DNA of 64,000 bases from Dokdonella sp. (GCA_023228465.1 JALOBC010000014.1:18885-82884); one strand, 5' to 3'; counted from the first letter of the stretch, positions 34,934-44,656 are shown. Notes: a model not told the origin generated them from the sequence alone. Made by a program: numbers and translations.

Positions 34934-35508
34934 TCGGTGTGCTCCACGAAGACCTTGCGAACCGACAGGTTGGTGCAACCGGGCATGTAGACGTAGGCCC
35001 AGTAGGTGCATTGCCCACTGTCGACCTCGACCGGGGGATCGATCGTCGCGTTGACCGTGAAACCGCCGGGGCTGCCGCTGCTGCTCACCGTCGCCAGCGT
35101 CGTCTGCACCGGATTGGCGGCGGCAGCCGTATCGGGCAGGCACACGCGGCGCAGATCGGCGCTCACGTTCTTGGTAGACGAGAAATCCTGGCCCCACAGC
35201 CGGAAGTAGCGGATCTTGCGGAATTTGGGGATGTCCAGGCGCGCATACGCGTACTCGAGGCTCGAGGGCGCCACGCACCAGAACGTGCCAAGGGTCGGGT
35301 TGGATGCCAGCGTCTGGCCGTCGCTGACGCGGCGGAAATCGTAGCCGAGCGCGGTCGTCCAGGCCGTCCCGGCCGGGGGAGCGGCAGGTTCGGTCTCGGC
35401 TGCACGTGCGCTGTCCAGCAGCGGACCGCCGTCGGCCGCGGTTTGCGCCATCGCCGACATTGGCCAGGCGGCCGCCGCGAGGGCCATGATCAGGATCTTT
35501 CGTTGCAT
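34930..35508 (-). CDS. Secreted four-cysteine protein, type C (copy 1)
   Basis: A 192-residue secreted protein that opens the whole six-gene array. The signal peptide MQRKILIMALAAAAWPMSAMA is followed by an Ala/Pro-rich spacer and the core. The core runs FWCVAPSSLEYAYARLDIP, Cys-X44-Cys, YFRLWGQD, X43, CTYWAYVYMPGC and VRKVFVEH. Spacing is identical to copy 2 (32626-33249). Start 35508 is chosen because GGAGAG is 7 nt upstream; the ATG at 35514 is too close to it. A hairpin-forming inverted repeat lies just above the SD. Paralogy to the type A and B proteins is visible only through the cysteine framework and the C-terminal hydrophobic-Lys strand. Confidence 0.85.
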   Translation of the reverse strand: MQRKILIMALAAAAWPMSAMAQTAADGGPLLDSARAAETEPAAPPAGTAWTTALGYDFRRVSDGQTLASNPTLGTFWCVAPSSLEYAYARLDIPKFRKIRYFRLWGQDFSSTKNVSADLRRVCLPDTAAAANPVQTTLATVSSSGSPGGFTVNATIDPPVEVDSGQCTYWAYVYMPGCTNLSVRKVFVEHTE

Positions 35509-35831
35509 CAGCATGCTCTCCATTGGAAACGCCAAAGCAGATTCGCGCGGGCTGGCGGTTTCCACGCGCGCTTGCACACGTCCCCCGCGGGGTCAGAACA
35601 TGCGTGCCGACGATCGCCTGCAAGGGACAGGCCGCGCTCATTGGCGCCTGGCAATACCCAATAGCGCAGTTGAGCGAGAGAACCAGACACGCCGATCGAT
35701 GCAGGGTCCGGACGCACTGGCGCCAGGCGCAATGTCTCCAGGTGACGAACCGCGGCGCGGTCGTCGCCTTTCACCACCAGAGGGGGTCGCCGCGGCATTG
35801 CGCAGCGGCAGCAGCATGTGCGGCGCCGCGT
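35509..35831. other. Upstream region of the six-gene secreted-protein operon
   Basis: A 323-nt spacer between the operon start and the end of the DUF6445-like gene (both minus strand). Apart from the inverted repeat nearest the operon, I see no gene, no clear -10/-35 pair and no intrinsic terminator. The promoter of the six-gene array should be here if it is not read from the genes upstream. Confidence 0.55.
35524..35564 (-). repeat. Leader inverted repeat before upstream cassette
   Basis: TGGAAACGCCA (35524-35534) pairs with TGGCGGTTTCCA (35553-35564) with one extra base and an 18-nt loop. It ends 2 nt from the SD of the type C copy 1 gene, so a hairpin here could influence translation; an operator is the alternative. 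Confidence 0.5.
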
Positions 35832-36437
35832 TCAGCCAGCCGAACCAAAGAACATCAGATACACCAGCCGCCCATTGGCCAGCGTATCGCCGAAGCCCTC
35901 ACCGGCGGTGTGCCACAGCCAGGGTCGCAGCAACAGCAGGCGGTTGAAGCGCATCGGTACGCGCAGGGTCAGTTCCCAGGCGCTCTCGTCGTTGCTGTCG
36001 CGCTCGATGATGTCGCGATGCATGTCCTGCATGGAGGCGTAGCCCATGGCATGCAGTTCCTCCGCGTTGAGCGGTCCGCGCTCGGTGCCGGTGCGCCTGT
36101 GGCGGAAGAACTCGGTGCCACCCGCGCAATGTTCGGGCAGGCTGAGATAGAGGATTCCCGACCAGTGCGACTGGTCCACGTGCACCCTGGCACGGCCGCG
36201 GTCGGCGGCCAGGGTGATGCGGCACTTGGCGTGTGACTGCGGCGGATCGAGCAGGCGCAAGGGCTCGCCGAGGATGCGCGAGACCTGCGGCACGAGGCCG
36301 TCGAGCTGCACGCGTTGCCGCGAATTGCGGCCCGGAAAGGCCCCGTCCTGTGGCGGATATTCGAGCTCGAGCGCCTTCTCGCGCAGGGCCTGCGGGTTGC
36401 CGAGGAAGTCGTCGACGATGACGATGGAGGTGGGCAT
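35832..36437 (-). CDS. DUF6445-like protein with 2OG-Fe(II) oxygenase-type residues
   Basis: A 201-residue cytosolic protein resembling DUF6445. The pattern HVD (H86, D88 in ARVHVDQSHW), then H176 (RPWLWHTAGEGFGD), then R190 followed by a hydrophobic strand is that of a double-stranded beta-helix iron/2-oxoglutarate oxygenase. Substrate and activity are unknown. Its ATG shares one base with the stop of the upstream glycosyltransferase (TGATG), so the two are translated together and may act on the same molecule. It starts MPTSIVIVDDFLGNP, which also fits prolyl-hydroxylase-like relatives. Whether it is catalytic is inference from residue spacing alone. Confidence 0.72.
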   Translation of the reverse strand: MPTSIVIVDDFLGNPQALREKALELEYPPQDGAFPGRNSRQRVQLDGLVPQVSRILGEPLRLLDPPQSHAKCRITLAADRGRARVHVDQSHWSGILYLSLPEHCAGGTEFFRHRRTGTERGPLNAEELHAMGYASMQDMHRDIIERDSNDESAWELTLRVPMRFNRLLLLRPWLWHTAGEGFGDTLANGRLVYLMFFGSAG

Positions 36438-37153
36438 CAGAGTTCTTCGGTGGTGGTCCGGCGGGCGCGGCGGATCAGCCAGGCAACGCCGCGCAGGTCG
36501 GCGATGCCGACCAGCGCGCGACCCAGGTTGTTGTACTTCGATTGGCCGGTGGTGCGCGGGCGATGGTTCACCGGCACCGACACCACCTGCCAGCCGGCGC
36601 GTTGCATCAGCGCCGGAAGGTAGCGATGCATGTGGTCGAACCAGGGCAGCTCGAGGAACGCCTCGCGCTCGAACAGCTTGAGACCGCAGCCGGTATCGGG
36701 CGTGGCATCGTGCAAGATGCGTGCGCGAATGGCGTTGGCCCAGCGCGAGGCCCAGCGCTTGCTGCCAGAATCGCGCCGCGCCACCCGCCAGCCGGCAAAC
36801 AGCTTGATGGTGGCCGGCGACGCATCGCGCAAGGCGAGCAGTTTCGGAATGTCGGCCGGGTCGTTCTGTCCGTCGCCATCGAGTGTGGCGATCCACGCCG
36901 CGCGCGCCGCCTTGACGCCATTGCGGATCGCCGTGCTCTGGCCACTCTGCGCATGGTGGCGGATCACGCGCAATTCGGGAAACGTGGCCTTGGCCTGCTG
37001 CAGCATCGCCAGCGTGTCATCGCGGCTGGCGTCATCCACGTACACGACCTCGAAGCCGACGCGCCCGCGCAGCGCCGCGGCGATCTCGCCCAGCAGTGGC
37101 AGGATGTTGTCCCGCTCGTTGAACACGGGCACGACGACGGACAGTTCGGGCAT
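36437..37153 (-). CDS. GT2 family glycosyltransferase (dolichol-phosphate mannosyltransferase-like)
   Basis: A 238-residue family 2 glycosyltransferase with VVVPVFNERDN, YVDDASRDDT, the DGDGQNDP metal motif and the C-terminal HRPRTTGQSKYNN typical of DPM1/GtrB-like enzymes. No C-terminal transmembrane pair is present, so it is the short soluble type. It would transfer a sugar from a nucleotide donor to polyprenyl phosphate or a related acceptor. It precedes the DUF6445-like gene with a one-base stop/start overlap and is divergent from nnrU. It is not closely similar to the other GT2 at 1335-2099. Confidence 0.88.
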   Translation of the reverse strand: MPELSVVVPVFNERDNILPLLGEIAAALRGRVGFEVVYVDDASRDDTLAMLQQAKATFPELRVIRHHAQSGQSTAIRNGVKAARAAWIATLDGDGQNDPADIPKLLALRDASPATIKLFAGWRVARRDSGSKRWASRWANAIRARILHDATPDTGCGLKLFEREAFLELPWFDHMHRYLPALMQRAGWQVVSVPVNHRPRTTGQSKYNNLGRALVGIADLRGVAWLIRRARRTTTEEL

Positions 37154-37352
37154 CGGGCAGGCAATCCACGCACAAGCGTCGCATTATCGCCGATCGGTGC
37201 CGGTGACTGCATTGCCACGCTCGCCTCGCAGCAGGGGTTGAAGCGCGCCGGCCGCGTTGCCGACGCCGAGCCGCCTGCCGCGGGCTTTCGCTGCGCGAGT
37301 CCTGCTGGCATGCTCTGGCTGCGCTCAACCCCCCAATCAGCGGAGACTGCTT

Positions 37353-37931
37353 ATGACCCTGATGCTGCTCGGTCTGGTGCTGTTCCTAGGCGCCCACTCC
37401 ACGCAGATGATCGCGCCGGGCTGGCGGGCGCAGCGGGTGGCGCGGATGGGACTGCTGCCCTGGAAGGCGCTGTACGCGGTGGTGTCGATCGCCGGATTCG
37501 TGCTCATCATCGTCGGCTTCGGCCAGGCGCGGCAGGCGCCGCTGCTGGCGTGGTCGCCGCCGTTGGGCCTGCAGCACGTGAACCACCTGCTCACGCTTGC
37601 CGCCTTCATCCTGATCGTCGCCGCCTATGTGCCGCGCAATCACTTCAAGGCCTGGCTCGGCCATCCGATGCTCGCCGGGGTGGCGCTGTGGGCGTTCGGA
37701 CACCTGCTGGTCACGCGCTTCCAGCACGACCTGGTGCTGTTCGGTGCGTTCCTGGCGTGGGCACTGGTGGACTTCGTGATTTCCCGTCGCCGCGACCGGC
37801 GCGCCGGCGTGCAATACCCGCCAGGCACGCTGGCCGGGGATGCCATCGTGGTGGTCGTGGGGGTGCTTGCCTGGGCGGTCTTTGCCTTCTGGCTGCATCT
37901 GGCCCTGATCGGCGTCAAGCCGGTGGGTTGA
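37353..37931 (+). CDS. NnrU family membrane protein
   Basis: A 192-residue integral membrane protein with about five hydrophobic segments. It begins MTLMLLGLVLFLGAHSTQMIAPGWR and carries NHLLTLAAFILIVAAYVP, both typical of NnrU. NnrU was first linked to nitrite/nitric oxide reductase clusters, but orthologues occur widely, including here with no denitrification genes in sight. The HS of LGAHS and later His residues could bind haem (inference; relatives act in carotenoid isomerisation). GGAGA lies about 8 nt upstream of the ATG. It is convergent with the prolyl oligopeptidase gene. Confidence 0.88.
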   Translation: MTLMLLGLVLFLGAHSTQMIAPGWRAQRVARMGLLPWKALYAVVSIAGFVLIIVGFGQARQAPLLAWSPPLGLQHVNHLLTLAAFILIVAAYVPRNHFKAWLGHPMLAGVALWAFGHLLVTRFQHDLVLFGAFLAWALVDFVISRRRDRRAGVQYPPGTLAGDAIVVVVGVLAWAVFAFWLHLALIGVKPVG

Positions 37932-38026
37932 GCGGCGGCGTTGCCGCGCTGGATGCCGTCGCCGCGCAGCCGGTGCCAGCCGTTCTGCGCCATGCGGCAT
38001 GGGCAGCAAGCGTCTGGACGCGCGGC

Positions 38027-40204
38027 TCAGGGCCTGCTGGCCGCCTCGCCGAATTGCCACAGCAGGAAGGCATAGATGTCCGCCAGCTTGTGGTTCTCCT
38101 GCCCGGCGGTGCTGCCCAGGCCGTGGCCAGCCTGCCCGTCCAGGCGCAGGAGGATGGGCTTGCCGCTGGTGCTGGCTGCCTGCAGGCGCGCGGCAGCCTT
38201 GGCACTGTGCCACACGTCCACCCGCGGATCGTTCATCCCGTGGATGAAGAGGACCGCCGGGTAGGCCGTGCGGTCGGTGATGTGGTGGTACGTGCTCATC
38301 TGCCGCAGCGCCTTGAACCCGGCTTCGTCCTTCACGCTGCCGAACTCGCTGACGTTGGTGATGCCGTTCGCCGATTCCTCGAAGCGGAGCATGTCCATGA
38401 TGCCGACCTCGAATACCGCGGCGGCGAAGAGCTGCGGCGCCTCGGTCACTGCACGGCCGACGAAGATGCCGCCCGCGGAAGTCCCCCAGATGCCCAGGGT
38501 GGCCGGCGTGGCGTAGCCCTTGTCGATCAGGTACTTGGCGCTGGCGATGCCATCCTTCCAGGTGTTGGGCTTGGTGGCCTTGAAGCCGGCGCGGTGCCAG
38601 TCGTCACCGAAGGCACCGCTGCCGCGGACGTTGGCGTAGGCCAGCACACCGCCGCGCTCCAGCCACGCCATGCTGCGCGGGTCGAAGTAGGCAGCGAACG
38701 AGTGGCCGTAGGCACCATAGCCTTCCAGCAGCGTGGGATGTGGCGCGTCGCGCTTGAGGTCGGCGCGGTGGATGATGGCGAGCGGCACCTGCACACCGTC
38801 GTGGCTTGGCACCGTCACCTCGCTCACCGTAAGGGGCGGGGTGCCAGGCGGCACCTTGAGTTGCAGCAGGCCGGTGTCGACGGCAGGCTGGGTAGGGCCA
38901 ATGGTGCGCAGGACCTTGAAAGGCTCCGTCCAACTGCTGCTCACGATCCAGAGATCGTCATGGCTGTGCAGCGGGTCCCCGATGCTGAAGGTGCTGCCCT
39001 TGATTGCCGGGGCCATGTCGATCGGCGCCTTCCCGGCGCTGCCAACGCGCAGGGTGCGCGTGGTGAACCCCTCGGAGACCTCGACGTACAGCGCACCGTG
39101 GCCACCCACGCGCAGGGTATCGAGCACGCCGCGTCCGGGCGCGTCCATCACCACCCGGGCGGTTTCGATGCCGCCCCCGGCGGCCAGATCCAGCGCCAGC
39201 CAGCGCCCGCGCGGGGCACCTTTGGTGGTGCGCAGGTACAAGGTGTCATGCGCCAGCACCATGTCCGTGATCCGGTCCGCAAAGGCCGACACCTGACGCC
39301 ATGCGATCGTCGCCTTGGTCAGCTCGCTCAGCGGAGCGACGAAGAGCTTGCCCTCGGGCACCGTCGTGTCCGTGGTGCGCGCCACCATGAAGCGGCTGGT
39401 CGGATGGAAATACACCTCGCCCACGTCCAGGCGCTCCAGTCGAAGATCCTTGTCGACCAGCGGCCCGAACAACGCTCGCGCGCTGCGTTCGGGCATGCCC
39501 ACGCGCAGCAGGAACACCGTGCTGTCCAGGTAGGCCTCCGTGGGCGCAGTGCCGGGCGGCAGCGCGCGCACCTGGTTGTAGCTCAGGCTGCGGCTGTCGG
39601 AGGTCCAGTGCACGCGGCGGTCGTGCACGCGCGATATGGGCTCGCCCAGGGTCTTGCCGCTGGCCACGTCCATCACATAGAGCGAGGCGTCCTCGGAGCC
39701 GCCGGCCGACAGGCCATACGCCACGTACTTGCCGTCCCAGGACGGCATGAAATAGTCGATCGTGTATGGCACACCCCCGGCGCGCCCGGTCATTTCATCG
39801 GGATCGACCAGGGTACGCTCCGGCGCGGTCAGGCTGCTGCGCGCGACAAGTTTGAACTGGGCATGCCCGGGCGCGCGTTTGAGGTAGAAGAGTTGCTCGC
39901 CCGCCCCGCGCACCACCCTGCCCACGAGGTCGCCTGTCGAGCGCGACAGGGCCTCGACGCGATCGGTCAGGGCCTGCCGCTCGGGCATGTTCGCCAGAAC
40001 GCTCTCGGCGTAAGCACCCTGCGTCTTCAGCCATGCTTGCGTGGACGGGGACTTGAGATCCTCGAAGTCGCGGTAGGGATCGTGCACCGTGACGCCATGC
40101 AGCATCTGGGGCACGTCACGCACCGGCGCGACCGGCGGGCCGGCGAAAGCGGCGAGGCTCATGGCCAGCAACGCGCCGGCCAGCGAAATTGCCCGAAGCG
40201 TCAT
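38027..40204 (-). CDS. Secreted prolyl oligopeptidase family (S9A) peptidase
   Basis: A 725-residue enzyme with a signal peptide (LAGALLAMSLAAFA|GPP). An N-terminal beta-propeller (about 80-440) is followed by an alpha/beta-hydrolase domain with the complete triad S576 (GTSAGG), D659 (GMNDPRV) and H694 (GQAGHG). Family members cleave short peptides after proline. The YFDPRSMAWLERGGVLAYANVRGSG segment is typical of S9A. It is transcribed alone, convergent with nnrU. A possible -10 (TAATAT on the minus strand, 40236-40231) lies close upstream, but its -35 is poor. It fits the peptidase-rich character of this genome. Confidence 0.94.
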   Translation of the reverse strand: MTLRAISLAGALLAMSLAAFAGPPVAPVRDVPQMLHGVTVHDPYRDFEDLKSPSTQAWLKTQGAYAESVLANMPERQALTDRVEALSRSTGDLVGRVVRGAGEQLFYLKRAPGHAQFKLVARSSLTAPERTLVDPDEMTGRAGGVPYTIDYFMPSWDGKYVAYGLSAGGSEDASLYVMDVASGKTLGEPISRVHDRRVHWTSDSRSLSYNQVRALPPGTAPTEAYLDSTVFLLRVGMPERSARALFGPLVDKDLRLERLDVGEVYFHPTSRFMVARTTDTTVPEGKLFVAPLSELTKATIAWRQVSAFADRITDMVLAHDTLYLRTTKGAPRGRWLALDLAAGGGIETARVVMDAPGRGVLDTLRVGGHGALYVEVSEGFTTRTLRVGSAGKAPIDMAPAIKGSTFSIGDPLHSHDDLWIVSSSWTEPFKVLRTIGPTQPAVDTGLLQLKVPPGTPPLTVSEVTVPSHDGVQVPLAIIHRADLKRDAPHPTLLEGYGAYGHSFAAYFDPRSMAWLERGGVLAYANVRGSGAFGDDWHRAGFKATKPNTWKDGIASAKYLIDKGYATPATLGIWGTSAGGIFVGRAVTEAPQLFAAAVFEVGIMDMLRFEESANGITNVSEFGSVKDEAGFKALRQMSTYHHITDRTAYPAVLFIHGMNDPRVDVWHSAKAAARLQAASTSGKPILLRLDGQAGHGLGSTAGQENHKLADIYAFLLWQFGEAASRP

Positions 40205-40572
40205 GGCGGTCTCCCCGCGGCCCGGTGCTGGATATTACATCTGCGGAGGGTCTGCAGCACAGCAGGCAACTGCACCACAGCCGCCCCGCCCTTCAGCCCC
40301 GCGGCGACTCCATTTCCTGGCGGTCGCCCGAATCGAACGGCAAGTCATGCGTCACCCGAGTCGCCCCAGTGGGCGGCAACGCAGCCGACGACCGACGCCG
40401 TCAGTGCCATGCACCGAATCCCCGTGGAATGCGCGAGCGGCCCTCAAATGCGCGCCGCAACCGCGGCCTCGCGTCCGCGCCGTGCGCTCGGCACGCTCAC
40501 CCGGTGCACGCAAGCTGCAGTCCTTGCGGGGAACCTTGCGCCGCGAGTCAACCCCCGATCTTGCGCCAACCC
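40205..40572. other. 368-nt spacer between parB and the S9A peptidase gene
   Basis: No convincing gene, RNA or terminator is visible. The part next to the S9A start is slightly AT-richer and probably carries its promoter. The rest is GC-rich without clear structure. Confidence 0.5.
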
Positions 40573-41439
40573 TCAGCGGATCCTTGCCAGGATCCCGTCC
40601 AGCTCGTCCAGGCTGTGGTAGTGGATGACCAGCTTGCCCTTGCCGCCGCGCGCGTGGGCGAGTTGCACGCGGGTGGCGAGCTTTTCGGCCAGGTCGCGCT
40701 CCAGTGCCTCGATGTTCGGATCGGGTCGCGCCCTGGGCTTGTTGCCGGCGGCGTCCGGCAGCGTGGTCGCGCGGCGCACCGCCTCCTCGAGCTCGCGCAC
40801 CGACCAGCCGCGACGGGCGGCTTCCCGGGCAAGCGCGATGGCGCGCGCCTCGGGGAGTGAACCGAGCGCCCGCGCGTGACCCATGTCGAGCTTGCGTTCG
40901 TCGAGCAGGCGCTTGATCTCGGCCGGCAGTTCCAGCAGGCGCAGCAGGTTCGACACCGCCGCGCGCGAGCGGCCGACCGCATCGGCGGCCTGCTGGTGGG
41001 TGAGGCCGAACTCCTCGATGAGCCGCGCCAGCGCCTGGGCTTCCTCCAGGGCGGAAAGGTCCTCACGCTGGATGTTCTCGATCAGCGCCATGGCCACCAC
41101 GGCCTGGTCGGGCACCGTCTTGACCAGGGCCGGGATTTCCTCGAGCCCGGCCTTCTGCGCCGCGCGCCAGCGCCGTTCGCCGGCAATCAGCTCGTAGCGT
41201 CCCGGGGCGATCGCGCGCACCACGACCGGCTGGATCAGGCCCTGGGCCTTGATCGAGGCGGCCAGCTCTTCCAGCGGCTCGGCGTCGATGCGCTGGCGCG
41301 GCTGGTACTGGCCGGGCTGGATGACGGTCACTGCCAGGCTGCGCAGTTCGCCTTCACCCTGTGCGGCGATCGCCGTGTCGGAATCGGCCCCGAGCAGGGC
41401 ATCGAGGCCACGACCGAGCCCACGCTTCCTGGTCGCCAT
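40573..41439 (-). CDS. parB: Chromosome-partitioning protein ParB
   Basis: A 288-residue chromosomal ParB/Spo0J. The basic start [17 protein letters not shown] is followed by the CTP-binding nuclease-like motif (QYQPRQ, GLIQPVVVRAI, AGERRWRAA) and the central ENIQREDLSALEEA. A helix-turn-helix (GLTHQQAADAVGRSRAAVSNLLRLL) and a C-terminal dimerisation region follow. It loads on parS sites near the origin and works with ParA to segregate the chromosome. The start codon shares one base with the parA stop (TGATG). No full parS site was found in the window. Confidence 0.97.
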   Translation of the reverse strand: MATRKRGLGRGLDALLGADSDTAIAAQGEGELRSLAVTVIQPGQYQPRQRIDAEPLEELAASIKAQGLIQPVVVRAIAPGRYELIAGERRWRAAQKAGLEEIPALVKTVPDQAVVAMALIENIQREDLSALEEAQALARLIEEFGLTHQQAADAVGRSRAAVSNLLRLLELPAEIKRLLDERKLDMGHARALGSLPEARAIALAREAARRGWSVRELEEAVRRATTLPDAAGNKPRARPDPNIEALERDLAEKLATRVQLAHARGGKGKLVIHYHSLDELDGILARIR

Positions 41440-42233
41440 CACGCCTGCCCCGGGCGCGCCGCCGCCGCGGCGGCGCCTTCGCGGCGCAGCATCTCGCCGG
41501 CCAGGCCCAGATAGGCGATGGCGCCGCGCGATTCGCGGTCGTACAGATTGATCGGCTTGCCGTGGCTGGGGGCCTCGGCCAGGCGCACGTTGCGCGGGAT
41601 GATGGAGCGGAACACCTTGTCTCCGAAATGCTTGGCCAGTTGCAGCGACACCTCGTTGCCGAGGTTGTTGCGCATGTCGTACATGGTGCGCAGCAGGCCC
41701 TCGACCTCGAGCTGCGGGTTGAGTCGCAGGCGCACCGCCTTGATCGTGTCGAGCAGGCTCGACAGGCCTTCCAGCGCGAAATACTCGCACTGCACCGGAA
41801 TCAGCACGCCATGGGCGGCGGTGAGCGCATTGATGGTCAGCAGGTGCAGGGTCGGCGGGCAATCGATCAGGATGGTGTGGTAATGCTCGCCCAACTGGGC
41901 GAGGTATTCCTTCAGGCGCGACTCGCGCGCCAGCTCGTCCATCAGCTTGAGTTCGGCCGCGGTGAGGTCGGCGCCACCGGGCAACAGGTCGAAGCCGCCC
42001 TCGGTCGGCACGATGGCCGCGGTGATGGCCGCCTCGCCGAGCAGCACCTCGCAGCCGCCCGGCTTGGCCGTGCGCTTGTCCACGCCGGCCGCCATGGTGG
42101 CGTTGCCCTGCGGGTCGAAGTCGATCAGCAGCACCTTGCGCCGCGTTTCCGCCAGCGCCGCGGCGAGGTTGACGGCGGTGGTGGTCTTGCCGACCCCGCC
42201 CTTCTGGTTGGCGATGGCGATGATGCGCGTCAT
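41439..42233 (-). CDS. parA: Chromosome-partitioning ATPase ParA (Soj)
   Basis: A 264-residue ParA with the deviant Walker [10 protein letters not shown] at residues 10-18, the A' motif [11 protein letters not shown] and Walker B LIDCPPTL. It has the short chromosomal form without an N-terminal HTH. It binds DNA cooperatively with ATP and is released by ParB. It starts within the end of rsmG (ATGA overlap) and ends overlapping parB, so rsmG-parA-parB is one tightly coupled unit, the classical order near bacterial replication origins. Confidence 0.97.
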   Translation of the reverse strand: MTRIIAIANQKGGVGKTTTAVNLAAALAETRRKVLLIDFDPQGNATMAAGVDKRTAKPGGCEVLLGEAAITAAIVPTEGGFDLLPGGADLTAAELKLMDELARESRLKEYLAQLGEHYHTILIDCPPTLHLLTINALTAAHGVLIPVQCEYFALEGLSSLLDTIKAVRLRLNPQLEVEGLLRTMYDMRNNLGNEVSLQLAKHFGDKVFRSIIPRNVRLAEAPSHGKPINLYDRESRGAIAYLGLAGEMLRREGAAAAAARPGQA

Positions 42234-42901
42234 GGTTCGGGGACTGTTCGAGGAGGCGGAGTCGCCCCCGCAGCATGCCTGATTATCACGACATGGCGGG
42301 CCGCGTCCAAACCGGGTACTGCGAGCGGCGTCACCGCATCGACCACGAACCCCTCCGGCAGGGCCGCCAACTCGGCATCCGGACGCCGCCCCTTGAGGGC
42401 CAGCCAGGTGCCGTGCGCCGCGAGCAGGTGGCCGCCCCACGCGAGCATGTCGGCCAGGCTGGCAAAGGCGCGCGCGGTGATGCAATCGAACCGGCCTTGC
42501 AGGTCCTGCACCCGGCATTCGGCCACGCGCACGTTGGGCAGGCCAAGCTCGCGCACCGCCGCGCGCAGGAAGCGCGCCTTCTTGCCGTTGGAATCGACCA
42601 GGGTGACCGCGCGCTCCGGCGCGATGATGGCCAGGGGCAGCCCCGGCAGGCCGGCGCCGGCGCCCAGGTCGGCCAGGGTCGCGCCACTGACCAGGCGCGC
42701 GATGGCCAGCGAATCGAGCAGGTGGCGGGTGACCATCTCGGCCGGATCGCGCACCGCGCTCAGGTTGAAGGCGGCGTTCCAGCGGGCCAGCAGGGCGATG
42801 TAGTCGAGCAGCTGCGCGACGCCGCCGGAGGGCACATCGAGGTCGAGCGCGGCAAGCCCGGCGAGCAGGCGCTGCCGCAGCGGGTCGCGGTCGGGCATCA
42901 T
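42230..42901 (-). CDS. rsmG: 16S rRNA (guanine(527)-N7)-methyltransferase
   Basis: A 223-residue RsmG/GidB, methylating G527 of 16S rRNA with SAM. The family pattern is clear: [22 protein letters not shown], the SAM loop [29 protein letters not shown] and the catalytic-region RAFASLADM. Two starts are possible, 42901 (MMPDRD) and 42898. It heads the rsmG-parA-parB operon with 4-nt overlap to parA. Loss of rsmG is known to give low-level streptomycin resistance in other bacteria; here it looks intact. Confidence 0.96.
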   Translation of the reverse strand: MMPDRDPLRQRLLAGLAALDLDVPSGGVAQLLDYIALLARWNAAFNLSAVRDPAEMVTRHLLDSLAIARLVSGATLADLGAGAGLPGLPLAIIAPERAVTLVDSNGKKARFLRAAVRELGLPNVRVAECRVQDLQGRFDCITARAFASLADMLAWGGHLLAAHGTWLALKGRRPDAELAALPEGFVVDAVTPLAVPGLDAARHVVIIRHAAGATPPPRTVPEP

Positions 42902-42962
42902 GGTCGCACCGGTACGGGCCGCGCAGTATCGGGGCGCGGCGGGCGAAAAGCCACCCGGTGGG

Positions 42963-43400
42963 TCAGTCGCGGGCTTCCAGATCCACGCGCACGATGCGCA
43001 GGCCGCGCGCACCGAAGGTGTCCTGCAGCGCCTGCTTCAGCGCCACGCGGCTGGTCGGGCCCGGGTTCTCGTCCAGCAGACGACGCGCCTGGGCACGCAC
43101 GCGGCTGCCCGATTCGCCAATGGCGCTGCCCATGCGGGCCGGGTCGATCACCTGGAAGTAGATCGTGGCGCGCCGCGCGGCGTCGGCCGATTCGACGGTG
43201 ATCTGCGAGCCCCCCAGGCTGATCTTGTGCGCGACGCGCTCGATCAGCGGCAGGGTGAAATGCGTGCCCGCGCCCAGCAGGCGGGTGTGGCCGCCGAGGC
43301 GGCGCAGCGCATAGACCTGCCCCTCCGGGATCCTCCGGATCGACGCAACCGCCAGCACGAGCAGGGTGGCGACAAGGGTGAGGAGGAACGGGGGCAGCAT
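42963..43400 (-). CDS. Short membrane-anchored SPFH/Band-7-like protein
   Basis: A 145-residue protein with one N-terminal transmembrane helix (about residues 4-23, FLLTLVATLLVLAVAS) and then a partial Band-7/SPFH domain. The domain reads IPEGQVYALRRLGGHTRLLGAGTHFTLPLIERVAHKISLG, followed by IYFQVIDPARMG. The coiled-coil and C-terminal part of full SPFH proteins (250-400 residues) is absent. It is transcribed in the same direction as rsmG, 61 nt upstream of it. The function is unknown; a membrane scaffold is typical of the family. An alternative start is 43472, which would add 24 residues. Confidence 0.8.
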   Translation of the reverse strand: MLPPFLLTLVATLLVLAVASIRRIPEGQVYALRRLGGHTRLLGAGTHFTLPLIERVAHKISLGGSQITVESADAARRATIYFQVIDPARMGSAIGESGSRVRAQARRLLDENPGPTSRVALKQALQDTFGARGLRIVRVDLEARD

Positions 43401-43618
43401 GGTCGGTATCTGTTCTTGAACTTGTGAAACAGCGGGATAGAGCGACTTTAGCAGGTTACTCGCAAAAGTCATAACATTCGCTTAACGGTCGATGTGGTTG
43501 CGTTTCGCGGCTTGTCGATCCCGCGTGCCGCGCCGTGCCAAGGGCGCGCCTGGGCGGGCGGGCGCACTCGCCTGGGCGGCGTCGGCCGCCTGCCCGCGTG
43601 GCGCGCGGCGTACAATGA

Positions 43619-44656
<1,038 letters not shown>

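Noticed and set aside
42275-43201. Long plus-strand open frame opposite rsmG
   Set aside because: Its product has no recognisable domain and the minus strand encodes RsmG with all family motifs.
43419-43434. Possible parS site near parAB
   Set aside because: Only the right half (GTGAAACA) matches; overall 10 of 16 bases, too weak for a call.
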